From: an uncultured Neisseria sp.
GTDB taxonomy: Bacteria > Pseudomonadota > Gammaproteobacteria > Burkholderiales > Neisseriaceae
Direction of reading: 5' to 3'
NCBI GenBank assembly: GCA_927911515.1
Contig: CAKMQH010000322.1
Location: 1-16,948 of the forward strand
Length of the DNA stretch: 16,948 nucleotides
This document shows positions 7,381-14,292 of this stretch, one piece after another (position 1 is the stretch's first letter; each line of letters opens with the position of its first letter). The notes under the pieces were generated by a model. It had not been told where the DNA came from, searched no databases, and saw only the letters and a program-made list of their open reading frames with translations. A program made the translations under genes and the position numbers.

Positions 7381-7403
7381 TTTTAAAAATATTTTATATC
7401 TTT

Positions 7404-8027
7404 TTACCCATGATTAAACTGTCCTTCGCGCAAAAATGTTGCGGTTTGCTCTGCAGTAATGTGTTTGAACAGCATACCGCTGTGGCTGACGGGCAAGATA
7501 ACGTGGTCGCGCATATTCGGGCAGCGGGTTTCGCTGACTAAAACCGTGCCGTCGTGTTCGCCGTGCAAACCCAATACGCGCCCCAGCCCGAGCGGCTTGT
7601 TGCCGGCGATGCTGCCCAGCTCGATATGTTCGGGCAAATCGGGCGTACCGCCGTCGAGCGCATCGCGATAAGCGCCACCGAGTACGGGGGTTTTCAATCC
7701 GAGCCGGAACACCCTTTGCGCCGCCCGGCTGCCTTGGTGGGGCGTACCGAAGGTAACGATGCGTCCGGTGATTTTTTCGGGATGCGCGGCGGCAAAATGG
7801 CGCAACACCAGCCCGCCCAGGCTGTGTCCGGCAAAATGCAGAGGCTCGCCCGTATTGTGTTTTTCAACAAATTCCGCCAATGCCTGCGTGTGCTGCTGCA
7901 TGGTGTGCCAAACGCTGTAATAACCGAACAGGGCAACGTCAAAGCCTTGCTTTTCCAGCATATCCGCTAAAGGTTTCATCACCCAAGAGTGCATGTGCAG
8001 TCCGTGTAATAAGATGATTTTCGACAT
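7404..8027 (-). CDS. Alpha/beta hydrolase, lipase-like
   Basis: A small serine hydrolase of 207 residues, probably cytoplasmic since no signal peptide is visible. It begins MSKIILLHGLHMHSW, where LLHG supplies the oxyanion-hole region. The nucleophile elbow is GHSLGG and the later part contains GEHDGTV (likely acid) and VSHSGM (likely His), so the triad order Ser-Asp-His is complete. GTPHQGSRAA resembles the segment after the nucleophile in bacterial triacylglycerol lipases and PGAP1-like hydrolases. The substrate is not predictable. I chose the start at 8027 because AGGAGGTC lies at 8038-8031; an in-frame ATG 30 bases upstream (8057) overlaps that site. The gene stands alone between the second antiporter and gluP. 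Confidence 0.85.
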   Translation of the reverse strand: MSKIILLHGLHMHSWVMKPLADMLEKQGFDVALFGYYSVWHTMQQHTQALAEFVEKHNTGEPLHFAGHSLGGLVLRHFAAAHPEKITGRIVTFGTPHQGSRAAQRVFRLGLKTPVLGGAYRDALDGGTPDLPEHIELGSIAGNKPLGLGRVLGLHGEHDGTVLVSETRCPNMRDHVILPVSHSGMLFKHITAEQTATFLREGQFNHG

Positions 8028-8030
8028 GAA

Positions 8031-8038
8031 GACCTCCT
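8031..8038 (-). promoter_or_regulatory. Strong ribosome binding site that fixes the hydrolase start
   Basis: AGGAGGTC on the minus strand, three bases before ATG 8027. The short spacing still makes it the best match to the anti-Shine-Dalgarno sequence near either candidate start. Confidence 0.7.
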
Positions 8039-8144
8039 GTATTTTTGCCGCTAGCATTATGCCATAAGTCAGTCAGACCGTATTGTGGACGCGTTCTGCC
8101 TTTTGAAAACGGGCTTAAGGTCCGGTTAAAATCTGTTGCCGTAT

Positions 8145-8157
8145 TTTCAGACGACCT
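8145..8157 (-). repeat. DNA uptake sequence, single copy
   Basis: TTTCAGACGACCT in the spacer between gluP and the hydrolase. Unpaired, unlike the hairpin pair 40 bases to its right. Confidence 0.85.
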
Positions 8158-8197
8158 CGGTTTGATCGGATCGGGTTTACAAGTCCGCTGCAAAGCA

Positions 8198-8244
8198 AAA
8201 AGGTCGTCTGAAAACCTGATTTCCAAGTTTTCAGACGACCTTTT
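8198..8244 (-). terminator. Inverted DUS pair, terminator of gluP
   Basis: AAAAGGTCGTCTGAAAAC (8198-8215) and GTTTTCAGACGACCTTTT (8227-8244) form a perfect 18-bp stem with an 11-base loop. It starts 14 bases past the gluP stop. Confidence 0.85.
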
Positions 8245-8257
8245 GTTCATACAACAC

Positions 8258-9481
8258 TTACTCGTCGGCTTTATAACCTTTGACGGCGAAGAAGACGATG
8301 TAGAGATAGCACACGGCTGATACGACAAAAGAGGACATCAGGCTGTAAGTATCGACCGCCCAACCTTGTACGACCGGAACAATTGCACCGCCGACGATTG
8401 CAGTACAAAGTACGCCAGAAGCGGCATTGGTGAATTTACCGAGGTTTTTGGTCGCCAGCGAGAAGATGGTCGGGAACATGATGGAGTTGAAGAAGCCGAT
8501 GGCAAGCAGCGCCCACATGGCGACGTCGGCATTGCCTTTACCGGTCATCATGGCGATGATGAGCAGGACAACGGCGATAGTGGCGTTGAAGGCAAGGTAG
8601 CGGTTGGGCGCGATTTTCGCCATGACTGCCGAGCCGAGGAAGCGTCCGACCATCGCGCCACCCCAATAGAACGACAGGTATTGGGCGGCGGAAGCGTGAT
8701 CCATCCCTTTCAGGAAGCCCAAAACGTTAACCATCAGCGAGCCGATGGATACTTCGGCACCGACATAGCAGAAAATACCTGCTGCGCCGAGGACGAGGTG
8801 TTTGTATTGCCACACGCTACTTTTGCCGTCATGGTTGTGTTCGCTTTCTGCTTCGGCGATTTTACGCGCGTCAGGCAGACGGATCATTTTCACGAAGACG
8901 GCAAGGATGATCAACAGACCCGCCAGACCCAAGTAAGGAATTTGAACGGAGGAAATCTTTTCGGCTTTGCTGACTGCCTGCGTCGCATCTGCCAAAATCA
9001 AAAACGCGCCGATTTGAGGGGCAATCGTTGTACCCAATGAGTTGAACGCCTGCACCAAAGTCAACGTAGCGGATTCTTTGCCCGGTTTCGCCAACAGAGT
9101 TACATACGGGTTACCCGCAACCTGCAACAGGGTTACACCCGAAGCAAGAATGAAAAGCGCACCCAAGAAAGTCGGGTAAGAGTGGCTGCCCGCAGCAGGA
9201 TAAAACAGCAAGCATCCGACGGCGGTCAGCAAGAAGCCGCCGATGACGCCGTTTTTATAGCCGATTTTACCGACGAGATGCCCCATCGGAATCGACATGA
9301 TGGCATAGGCGGTAAAGAAACAGAACTGAATCAGCATCGCCTGAACATAAGTCAGATCGAAAATTTCTTTCAGATGCGGAATCAAGATGTCGTTCATGCA
9401 GGTAATGAAACCCATCATGAAGAAGAGCGTGGTCAGGACGACCAGCGCGGGATTATGGTTTTGTTGTGATGGCGTAGACAT
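8258..9481 (-). CDS. gluP: Glucose/galactose MFS transporter GluP (FucP family)
   Basis: Inner-membrane sugar importer of the major facilitator superfamily, 407 residues with about twelve hydrophobic helices. CMNDILIPHLK (28-38) near helix 1 matches the FucP-family segment whose Asp (D31 here) takes part in cation coupling in E. coli FucP. GVTLLQVAGNPYVTLL (115-130) is the second family signature. The cytoplasmic loop around AEAESEHNHDGKSS divides the two six-helix halves. Substrate and family are assigned by similarity to the neisserial and Helicobacter GluP proteins. The gene is intact, with AAAGG about 9 bases before the ATG. It is the last leftward gene of the block and has a private upstream region with two inverted repeats (9535-9547 and 9618-9652) that may regulate it. 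Confidence 0.92.
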   Translation of the reverse strand: MSTPSQQNHNPALVVLTTLFFMMGFITCMNDILIPHLKEIFDLTYVQAMLIQFCFFTAYAIMSIPMGHLVGKIGYKNGVIGGFLLTAVGCLLFYPAAGSHSYPTFLGALFILASGVTLLQVAGNPYVTLLAKPGKESATLTLVQAFNSLGTTIAPQIGAFLILADATQAVSKAEKISSVQIPYLGLAGLLIILAVFVKMIRLPDARKIAEAESEHNHDGKSSVWQYKHLVLGAAGIFCYVGAEVSIGSLMVNVLGFLKGMDHASAAQYLSFYWGGAMVGRFLGSAVMAKIAPNRYLAFNATIAVVLLIIAMMTGKGNADVAMWALLAIGFFNSIMFPTIFSLATKNLGKFTNAASGVLCTAIVGGAIVPVVQGWAVDTYSLMSSFVVSAVCYLYIVFFAVKGYKADE

Positions 9482-9534
9482 GATTTGCCTTTCGATTTAG
9501 ATTTATTGGTATTGACCGTACAAACAGTTAATAT

Positions 9535-9547
9535 CCGTTAATAACGG
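9535..9547. promoter_or_regulatory. Palindrome upstream of gluP, candidate operator
   Basis: CCGTTA-A-TAACGG is a perfect 13-base palindrome centred 60 bases before the gluP ATG, inside the likely promoter region. The hexamer GTTAAT occurs twice here (9527-9532 and 9537-9542), ten bases apart, about one helix turn. Confidence 0.4.
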
Positions 9548-9617
9548 GCTGAATCATACTGGCTTTTGCTATTCTTGCAAACACTGAAAACACGCCGACT
9601 ACATAGCGTTTCAGCAA

Positions 9618-9652
9618 GATTCTGTCCGATAAAGCATTTTATAGACAGAATC
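9618..9652. promoter_or_regulatory. 9-bp inverted repeat in the gluP/yqaA divergent region
   Basis: GATTCTGTC (9618-9626) and GACAGAATC (9644-9652) are perfect inverted copies separated by 17 bases. They lie in the divergent spacer between gluP (left) and the YqaA-type gene (right), so a bound protein could affect either. No known regulator motif was recognised. Confidence 0.35.
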
Positions 9653-9699
9653 CGTCCAAATTTTACAAAAAACCCGCCCATACACGTCCTAAAATCTTA

Positions 9700-9712
9700 T
9701 TTCAGACGACCT
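9700..9712 (-). repeat. DNA uptake sequence upstream of the YqaA-type gene
   Basis: TTTCAGACGACCT, 25 bases before the ATG at 9738, unpaired. It sits where the 5' leader of that gene would be. Confidence 0.85.
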
Positions 9713-9737
9713 TTGATCTGACGCAAACTTATCCGCC

Positions 9738-10148
9738 ATGCCCCTCATTTACGCCTATCTCGGACTCGCCGCCTCCGCCTTTACCTCCGCCACCATCCTG
9801 CCCGGCACGTCCGAAGCCGCCTTCGCCGCGTTTATCTACAACTATCCCGAACAGGCATACGGCGCGTGGTTGTGCGCCGGACTGGCAAATGGCTTGGGCA
9901 GCATGGTTTCCTATTGGATGGGGCGGCTGATTCCATCCAAGAAAAGGTCGTCTGAAAAGACCCTGCGCCTGCTCCAACGCTGGGGAACCCTGCCCCTTTT
10001 ATTTGCCTGGCTGCCCGTTATCGGCGACGCATTTCCCATTGCCGCAGGCTGGCTCAGGCTCAACCCCTACACTTCCGCACTCATGCTCCTGACAGGAAAA
10101 ATCCTGCGCTACGGCATCATCCTCGCCGGCATCAAAGGTCTGATGTAA
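9738..10148 (+). CDS. YqaA/DedA-type small inner-membrane protein
   Basis: A 136-residue membrane protein of the YqaA branch of the DedA (VTT/SNARE-associated) group. The N-terminal helix region is followed by ILPGTSEAAF (21-30), which matches the re-entrant loop motif of the family, then NGLGSMVSYWMGR (51-63) and a C-terminal half with GDAFPIAAGWLRLN. These proteins are linked to lipid handling in the envelope, but the exact role of YqaA is not known. The length is near that of E. coli YqaA. The start has no good ribosome binding site. The loop SKKRSSEKTLR is encoded across a perfect uptake sequence (9945-9957), which suggests the loop tolerates DUS-driven sequence. Confidence 0.85.
   Translation: MPLIYAYLGLAASAFTSATILPGTSEAAFAAFIYNYPEQAYGAWLCAGLANGLGSMVSYWMGRLIPSKKRSSEKTLRLLQRWGTLPLLFAWLPVIGDAFPIAAGWLRLNPYTSALMLLTGKILRYGIILAGIKGLM
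9945..9957 (+). repeat. Uptake sequence inside the YqaA-type gene
   Basis: Perfect AGGTCGTCTGAAA, encoding R-S-S-E in the hydrophilic loop SKKRSSEKT between membrane segments. Confidence 0.9.
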
Positions 10149-10177
10149 ACCATTTGCGCAAAACCTGCCGCATTCAT

Positions 10178-10190
10178 TTTCAGACGACCT
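10178..10190 (-). repeat. DNA uptake sequence between the YqaA-type and aminotransferase genes
   Basis: TTTCAGACGACCT, 30 bases after the YqaA stop and about 60 before the aminotransferase ATG. Unpaired. Confidence 0.85.
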
Positions 10191-10251
10191 GAAACAGCGT
10201 AAAATCCCAAAGGAAATATCCCGTCCCTTCATTTTTGCAAAGCGAGAAATC

Positions 10252-11447
10252 ATGTTCTTCAATCAACATCGAAGCCGCCCCCGCAGACCCCATCTTAGGT
10301 TTGGGCGAAGCATTCAAAGCCGAAACCCGCCCCGAAAAAGTCAACCTCGGCATCGGCGTATATAAAGACGCATCCGGCGCGACCCCCATCGTCAAAGCCG
10401 TCAAAGAAGCCGAAAAACGCCTGCTCGAGAGCGAAACCACCAAAAACTACCTCACCATCGACGGCGTTGCCGACTACAACGAGCAAACCCAAATCCTTCT
10501 TTTCGGTGCAGACCACGAAATCGTCGCCAGCCGCCGCGCCAAAACCGCCCAAAGCCTCGGCGGTACAGGCGCATTGCGTATTGCCGCCGAGTTCGCCAAA
10601 CGCCAGCTGAACGCACAAACCGTCTGGATTTCCAACCCCACATGGCCCAACCACAACGCCATCTTCAAAGCCGTCGGCATTCAAGACAAGCCCTACCGCT
10701 ACTACAACGCCGCCAAACACGGCTTGGACTGGGACGGCATGATTGAAGACCTCGGCCAAGCGCAAAAAGGCGACGTCGTCCTCTTGCACGGCTGCTGCCA
10801 CAACCCCACCGGCATCGACCCCACGCCCGAACAATGGGAAACCCTCGCCAAACTCTCCGCCGAAAAAGGCTGGCTGCCCCTGTTTGACTTCGCCTACCAA
10901 GGCTTCGGCAACGGCCTCGAAGAAGACGCATACGGCTTGCGCACCTTCTTGAAATACAACAAAGAATTGCTCATCGCCAGCTCCTATTCCAAAAACTTCG
11001 GCATGTACAACGAACGCGTCGGCGCATTCACCTTAGTCGCAGAAGACGAAGCCACCGCCGCCCGCGCCCACAGCCAAGTCAAAACCATCATCCGCACCCT
11101 CTACTCCAACCCCGCCTCCCACGGCGCGAACACCATCGCCCTCGTGTTGAAAGACGCGGATTTGAAAGCACAATGGATTGCCGAACTCGACGAAAATGCG
11201 CGGTCGCATCAAAGCCATGCGCCAAAAATTCGTCGAGCTGCTCAAAGCCAAAGGCGCAAATCAAGACTTCGACTTCATCATCGAACAAAACGGCATGTTC
11301 TCCTTCAGCGGTCTCACGCCCGAACAAGTCGACCGCCTGAAAAACGAGTTCGCCATCTACGCCGTTCGCTCCGGCCGCATCAACGTCGCCGGCATTACCG
11401 ATGACAACATCGACTATCTGTGCGAAAGCATTGTAAAAGTGTTGTAA
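10252..11447 (+). pseudogene. Aspartate/aromatic aminotransferase (AspC/TyrB family) with two +1 frameshifts
   Basis: PLP-dependent class I aminotransferase. With two single bases removed it reads as a complete 397-residue enzyme; the span of 1196 bases is 398 codons plus 2. The first extra base is in codon 5: ATG TTC TTC AAT CAACATCGAAGCC should read MFFNHIEA. The second is near 11193-11197, where GACGAAAATGCGC should read D-E-M-R; after it the frame continues GRIKAMRQKFVELL to the stop at 11447. In the restored numbering W131, CCHNPTGIDPT (181-191), D212 (FDFAYQG) and the PLP lysine K247 (SSYSKNFGMYNERVG) are present, and the C-terminal SGRINVAG carries the substrate-carboxylate Arg. It interconverts aspartate or aromatic amino acids with 2-oxoacids; AspC and TyrB cannot be separated from sequence alone. 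A DUS terminator follows. Confidence 0.9.
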
Positions 11448-11466
11448 TCCGCATCAGGCAATACCA

Positions 11467-11510
11467 AAAGGTCGTCTGAAAACCCGAAACACCGTTTTCA
11501 GACGACCTTT
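11467..11510 (+). terminator. Inverted DUS pair, terminator of the aminotransferase
   Basis: AAAGGTCGTCTGAAAAC (11467-11483) and GTTTTCAGACGACCTTT (11494-11510) form a perfect 17-bp stem with a 10-base loop, 20 bases past the stop codon. Confidence 0.85.
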
Positions 11511-11627
11511 CCCACCATTTAACGCAACACCCTTTCGGCTTATCCCCGAATTTCAACATCACCCCGCTGCCCCCGCATCGCCCGCAGCGGCCTTTCAACA
11601 TCAACACACGCCCAAAAGCATCACATT

Positions 11628-12431
11628 ATGAGACCCACACTAGACGTCATCATCCCCTGCTACAACTCCGCCGCCACCCTTCAAGCGGCTGTCGAAAGCG
11701 CCGTTTCCCAACCCGCTGTCGAAAACGTCTGGCTGATTGACGATGCCTCCTTCGACGACACGCGCCTCATCATGAGCGACCTCGCCGCCATCCATCCCAA
11801 AGTCCGCTGCGAATACATGCTCGAAAACGGAGGCGCAGCCAAAGCCCGCAACTGGGGCGCCATGCAAAGCCAAGCCGATTTCATCGCCTTCCTCGACGCC
11901 GACGACATATATGAAAACAACGTCCTCAACGCCGCCTACCTCGGTTTGGAAGCCTATTCCTACCTCAGCCTGGTCCGCCTCAAACTGCGCCCGATCGGCT
12001 TTCCCGAACACTACCTCAACCACCCGCAATTCCCCACCGCATGGGAACGGCTGCAAATGACCGTCGGCGGCAACACCGTATTCCGACGCAGCATCTTTCT
12101 CGCCTGCGGCGGCTTTCCGCAAGACGAACTCTTCAGAATCTTCGGCGGCGAAGATGCCGCACTCGGCATCGCCCTGACCCGCAACAGCGTCGTCGGTTAC
12201 CTCTTTGAAGAACGCGACCCCGCCGTCAGACACAACTACCGCCCCGGCATCCACGCCGAACGTCTGCTCGATGCCGAACTTTTCGGCAAAACCGTCCCCG
12301 GACTGACCATAGACCACCAAAACGAAGCCGAAGCCGTCACCCGCCGCATCGGCCGCCGCCTCCAAGAAGTCAAAGCACACTCGACCTTCGAAGAAGCCGG
12401 CACCATGCCGCTCTACCCCGAGTACGAATAA
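11628..12431 (+). CDS. Glycosyltransferase family 2 protein
   Basis: A 267-residue GT-A fold glycosyltransferase. The start TLDVIIPCYNSAATLQAAVE is the nucleotide-sugar binding strand of GT2. LIDDASFDDT (36-45) is the second binding segment, FLDADD (88-93) holds the DxD metal site, and IFGGEDAALG (171-180) is the acceptor-side ED motif. There is no signal peptide or membrane helix, so it should be cytoplasmic or loosely membrane bound. It has no other polysaccharide genes beside it, so the sugar and acceptor cannot be named; lipooligosaccharide or a surface glycan is possible. The start has only a weak ribosome binding site. It is closed by a DUS hairpin and faces pip tail to tail. Confidence 0.87.
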   Translation: MRPTLDVIIPCYNSAATLQAAVESAVSQPAVENVWLIDDASFDDTRLIMSDLAAIHPKVRCEYMLENGGAAKARNWGAMQSQADFIAFLDADDIYENNVLNAAYLGLEAYSYLSLVRLKLRPIGFPEHYLNHPQFPTAWERLQMTVGGNTVFRRSIFLACGGFPQDELFRIFGGEDAALGIALTRNSVVGYLFEERDPAVRHNYRPGIHAERLLDAELFGKTVPGLTIDHQNEAEAVTRRIGRRLQEVKAHSTFEEAGTMPLYPEYE

Positions 12432-12486
12432 GCGGGCATAAGCGCAAAGCTCTGCCCAACCGCTTGCATCACGTTGCTTGCAGCAA

Positions 12487-12524
12487 AAAAGGTTGTCTGA
12501 AATCTTGTTTTCAGACGACCTTTT
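12487..12524 (+). terminator. Inverted DUS pair (one mismatched copy) after the glycosyltransferase
   Basis: AAAAGGTTGTCTGAAA (12487-12502) and TTTCAGACGACCTTTT (12509-12524) form a stem of 16 positions with one G-T mismatch, and a 6-base loop. In RNA the mismatch is a G-U wobble on one strand, so the hairpin should survive. Confidence 0.75.
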
Positions 12525-12531
12525 CTATATT

Positions 12532-12686
12532 TATAGTGGATTAACTTTAAACCAGTACGGCGTTGCCTCACCTTAGCTCAAAGAGAACGATTCTCTAAGG
12601 TGCTGAAGCACCAAGTGAATCGGTTCCGTACTATTTGTACTGTCTGCGGCTTCGTCGCCTTGTCCTGATTTAGTTAATCCACTATA
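12532..12686. mobile_element. Correia repeat enclosed element (CREE), full-length form, 155 bp
   Basis: Ends TATAGTGGATTAAC and GTTAATCCACTATA in inverted orientation. Compared with the 107-bp copy it keeps the central block with AGAGAACGATTCTCT and GGTGCTGAAGCACC, both palindromic, and AAGTGAATCGGTTCC, the part linked to IHF binding in full-length CREEs. The right end has lost three bases (GATTTAGTTAATCC against GATTTAAAGTTAATCC-like). It lies between the convergent glycosyltransferase and pip genes and ends 21 bases from the pip stop codon. Confidence 0.94.
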
Positions 12687-12707
12687 ACGGCAGTATGGCG
12701 GGTTCAA

Positions 12708-13655
12708 CTATGCCTTATTTTCCCACGCTGCGCGTTCCCTCATATCTTCCACAGCGCCCACCAACGCCGCCGCCAAGGGCGGATCAAACGACGAGTGTCC
12801 TGCCTGAATCACGCGCAACTCGGCGTCGGGGAGCGCCTGCGACAGTTCCCACGCGCTTTGCATGGGGGTGCATAAATCATAGCGGCCTTGCACGATGATG
12901 GTCGGGATATGGCGGATTTTGTCCGTGTTCGCCAAAATCGCTTTGTTGCCCTTCAGCCAGCCTTCGTTGACGAAATAATGGTTTTCCAAACGGGCGATGG
13001 CGAGCGATTGGTAGGCGTCTTCATCGACGTCTTGCGGCTCGAAGCGGATCAGGTAGCTTTCCCAGTCAGCCCATGCTTTGGCGGCTTTCAGACGACCTGC
13101 TTCGTCTTCGCCGAACAGCATTTCGTGATACGCCGCAATCAGGCTGCCGCGTTTTTCTTCGGCGACGGGCGCGAGGAATTTCTGCCATTGTGCGGGATAA
13201 ATCTGGCTGACGCCGCCCGCTTCGTCGAGCCACGCCATTTCGGACGGGCGGCACAGGAATATCCCGCGCAAAACGAGTCCGGCAACGCGTTCGGGATGGG
13301 TTTCGGCATACGCCAGCGACAAGGTGCTGCCCCATGAGCCGCCGAACACCAGCCATTTTTCGATGCCCAGCATTTCGCGGACTTTTTCGATGTCGGCAAC
13401 CAAGTCCCAAGTCGTGTTGTCATCGGTGCAGGCGTAAGGCAACGAACGGCCGCAGCCGCGCTGGTCGATGATGACGATGCGGAACACGTCGGGATTGAAA
13501 AAGCCGCGGCAGGCAGGCGATGCGCCCGCGCCGGGTCCGCCGTGCAGGAAGATGACGGTCAGCCCGTCGGGGTTGCCGGATTCTTCCCAGTAGATTTGGT
13601 GGATGTCCGATACTTGCAGCAGGCCGCTGCGGATGGGTTCGCGGATGGGGTGCAT
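12708..13655 (-). CDS. pip: Proline iminopeptidase
   Basis: Cytoplasmic alpha/beta hydrolase (peptidase family S33) that releases N-terminal proline from peptides. The 315-residue protein contains HGGPGAG (38-44), the oxyanion-hole motif of the family, DQRGCGRS (64-71), the nucleophile elbow GGSWGS with S107, then D260 (QGRYD) and H287 (AGHSSFD). Length is close to the 310 residues of the gonococcal enzyme. The frame is open upstream to 14030, but I start at 13655 because AGGAG sits about 8 bases before that ATG and the protein family begins there. The upstream extension would be antisense to lptE. The segment A-G-R-L-K (188-191 region) is encoded across an uptake sequence (13086-13098). Divergent from lptE. 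Confidence 0.95.
   Translation of the reverse strand: MHPIREPIRSGLLQVSDIHQIYWEESGNPDGLTVIFLHGGPGAGASPACRGFFNPDVFRIVIIDQRGCGRSLPYACTDDNTTWDLVADIEKVREMLGIEKWLVFGGSWGSTLSLAYAETHPERVAGLVLRGIFLCRPSEMAWLDEAGGVSQIYPAQWQKFLAPVAEEKRGSLIAAYHEMLFGEDEAGRLKAAKAWADWESYLIRFEPQDVDEDAYQSLAIARLENHYFVNEGWLKGNKAILANTDKIRHIPTIIVQGRYDLCTPMQSAWELSQALPDAELRVIQAGHSSFDPPLAAALVGAVEDMRERAAWENKA
13086..13098 (-). repeat. Uptake sequence inside pip
   Basis: TTTCAGACGACCT on the plus strand; on the pip coding strand it is AGGTCGTCTGAAA and encodes G-R-L-K in the cap-domain helix EAGRLKAAKAW. Confidence 0.88.
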
Positions 13656-13720
13656 GATGTTTCTCCTGTTGTCTGACGTTGGGATTGTACCCATCGTGCC
13701 GGTAAACGACAAACGGCAAG

Positions 13721-13733
13721 GGGTCGTCTGAAA
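13721..13733 (+). repeat. Uptake sequence variant in the pip/lptE divergent spacer
   Basis: GGGTCGTCTGAAA, about 40 bases upstream of the lptE -10 candidate. Unpaired. Confidence 0.72.
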
Positions 13734-13775
13734 TCTGCTTCTGCCGCCGCGTTTCCCGACCGCCCGACTATCCGC

Positions 13776-13781
13776 TATAAT
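13776..13781 (+). promoter_or_regulatory. Candidate -10 box for lptE-holA
   Basis: A consensus TATAAT lies 32 bases before the lptE ATG. The -35 region about 17-18 bases upstream (around TTTCCC at 13752) is a weak match, so the promoter is only probable. Confidence 0.45.
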
Positions 13782-13812
13782 TCCCCGATACCCGCGCAAC
13801 AGAAAGAATGAA

Positions 13813-14292
13813 ATGAACAAAATCCTGATGACCGCCGCCGTGTTGCTTCTGTCCGCCTGCGGCTTCCACCTCAAAGGCATGGGCGGCACCGCACGCACGC
13901 TGCCGTATCCCGCTTGGCACATCCAAAACGCCTCCGTCATGCAAAAGGCTTTGGAAAATGCCCTGCGCCGCGCCGACGGCAAACCCGTTTCCGCCGCCGA
14001 AGCGCAAATGACGTTGCACATCAAGAACATTGAAACCCGTCAGGACATCTACACCATCACCCGCGCCGCGCTGGTCAACGAATACCTGCTGACCCTGCGC
14101 GTCGAAGCCCAAGCCATGCGCAACGGCGAGCCTGTGGGTGAACCGATTACCGTCCTCGTCAACCGCACGATGGACTACAACGACAGCGAAGTGTTGGGCA
14201 AACAGGAAGAAAGCGAAACCATCTGGGCGGAAATGCGCGCCGACGCAGCCGACCAAATCGTCCGCCGCCTCACGTTCCTGAAAGCGTATTGA
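13813..14292 (+). CDS. lptE: LPS-assembly lipoprotein LptE
   Basis: Outer-membrane lipoprotein that plugs and assists LptD in placing lipooligosaccharide in the outer leaflet. The 159 residues begin MNKILMTAAVLLLSAC, a lipoprotein signal with lipobox LSAC and lipidated Cys at 16, followed at once by GFHLKG, the typical LptE mature start. The remainder (QMTLHIKNIETRQDIYTITR, then YLLTLRVEAQ and VNRTMDYNDSEVLGKQEE) matches the LptE/RlpB fold. An alternative ATG at 13808 is out of frame. The stop overlaps the holA start (TGATG), an arrangement seen between lptE and holA in other proteobacteria, so the two genes form one transcript. Confidence 0.93.
   Translation: MNKILMTAAVLLLSACGFHLKGMGGTARTLPYPAWHIQNASVMQKALENALRRADGKPVSAAEAQMTLHIKNIETRQDIYTITRAALVNEYLLTLRVEAQAMRNGEPVGEPITVLVNRTMDYNDSEVLGKQEESETIWAEMRADAADQIVRRLTFLKAY

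Noticed and set aside
10235..10251. TTG start at 10235 for the aminotransferase
   Set aside because: It only appears because of the extra base in codon 5. The family N-terminus MFF.HIEAAP begins at ATG 10252.
13656..14030. In-frame upstream extension of pip to a 440-residue protein
   Set aside because: It is antisense to lptE, the family starts at MHPIREP, and a good ribosome binding site precedes ATG 13655.
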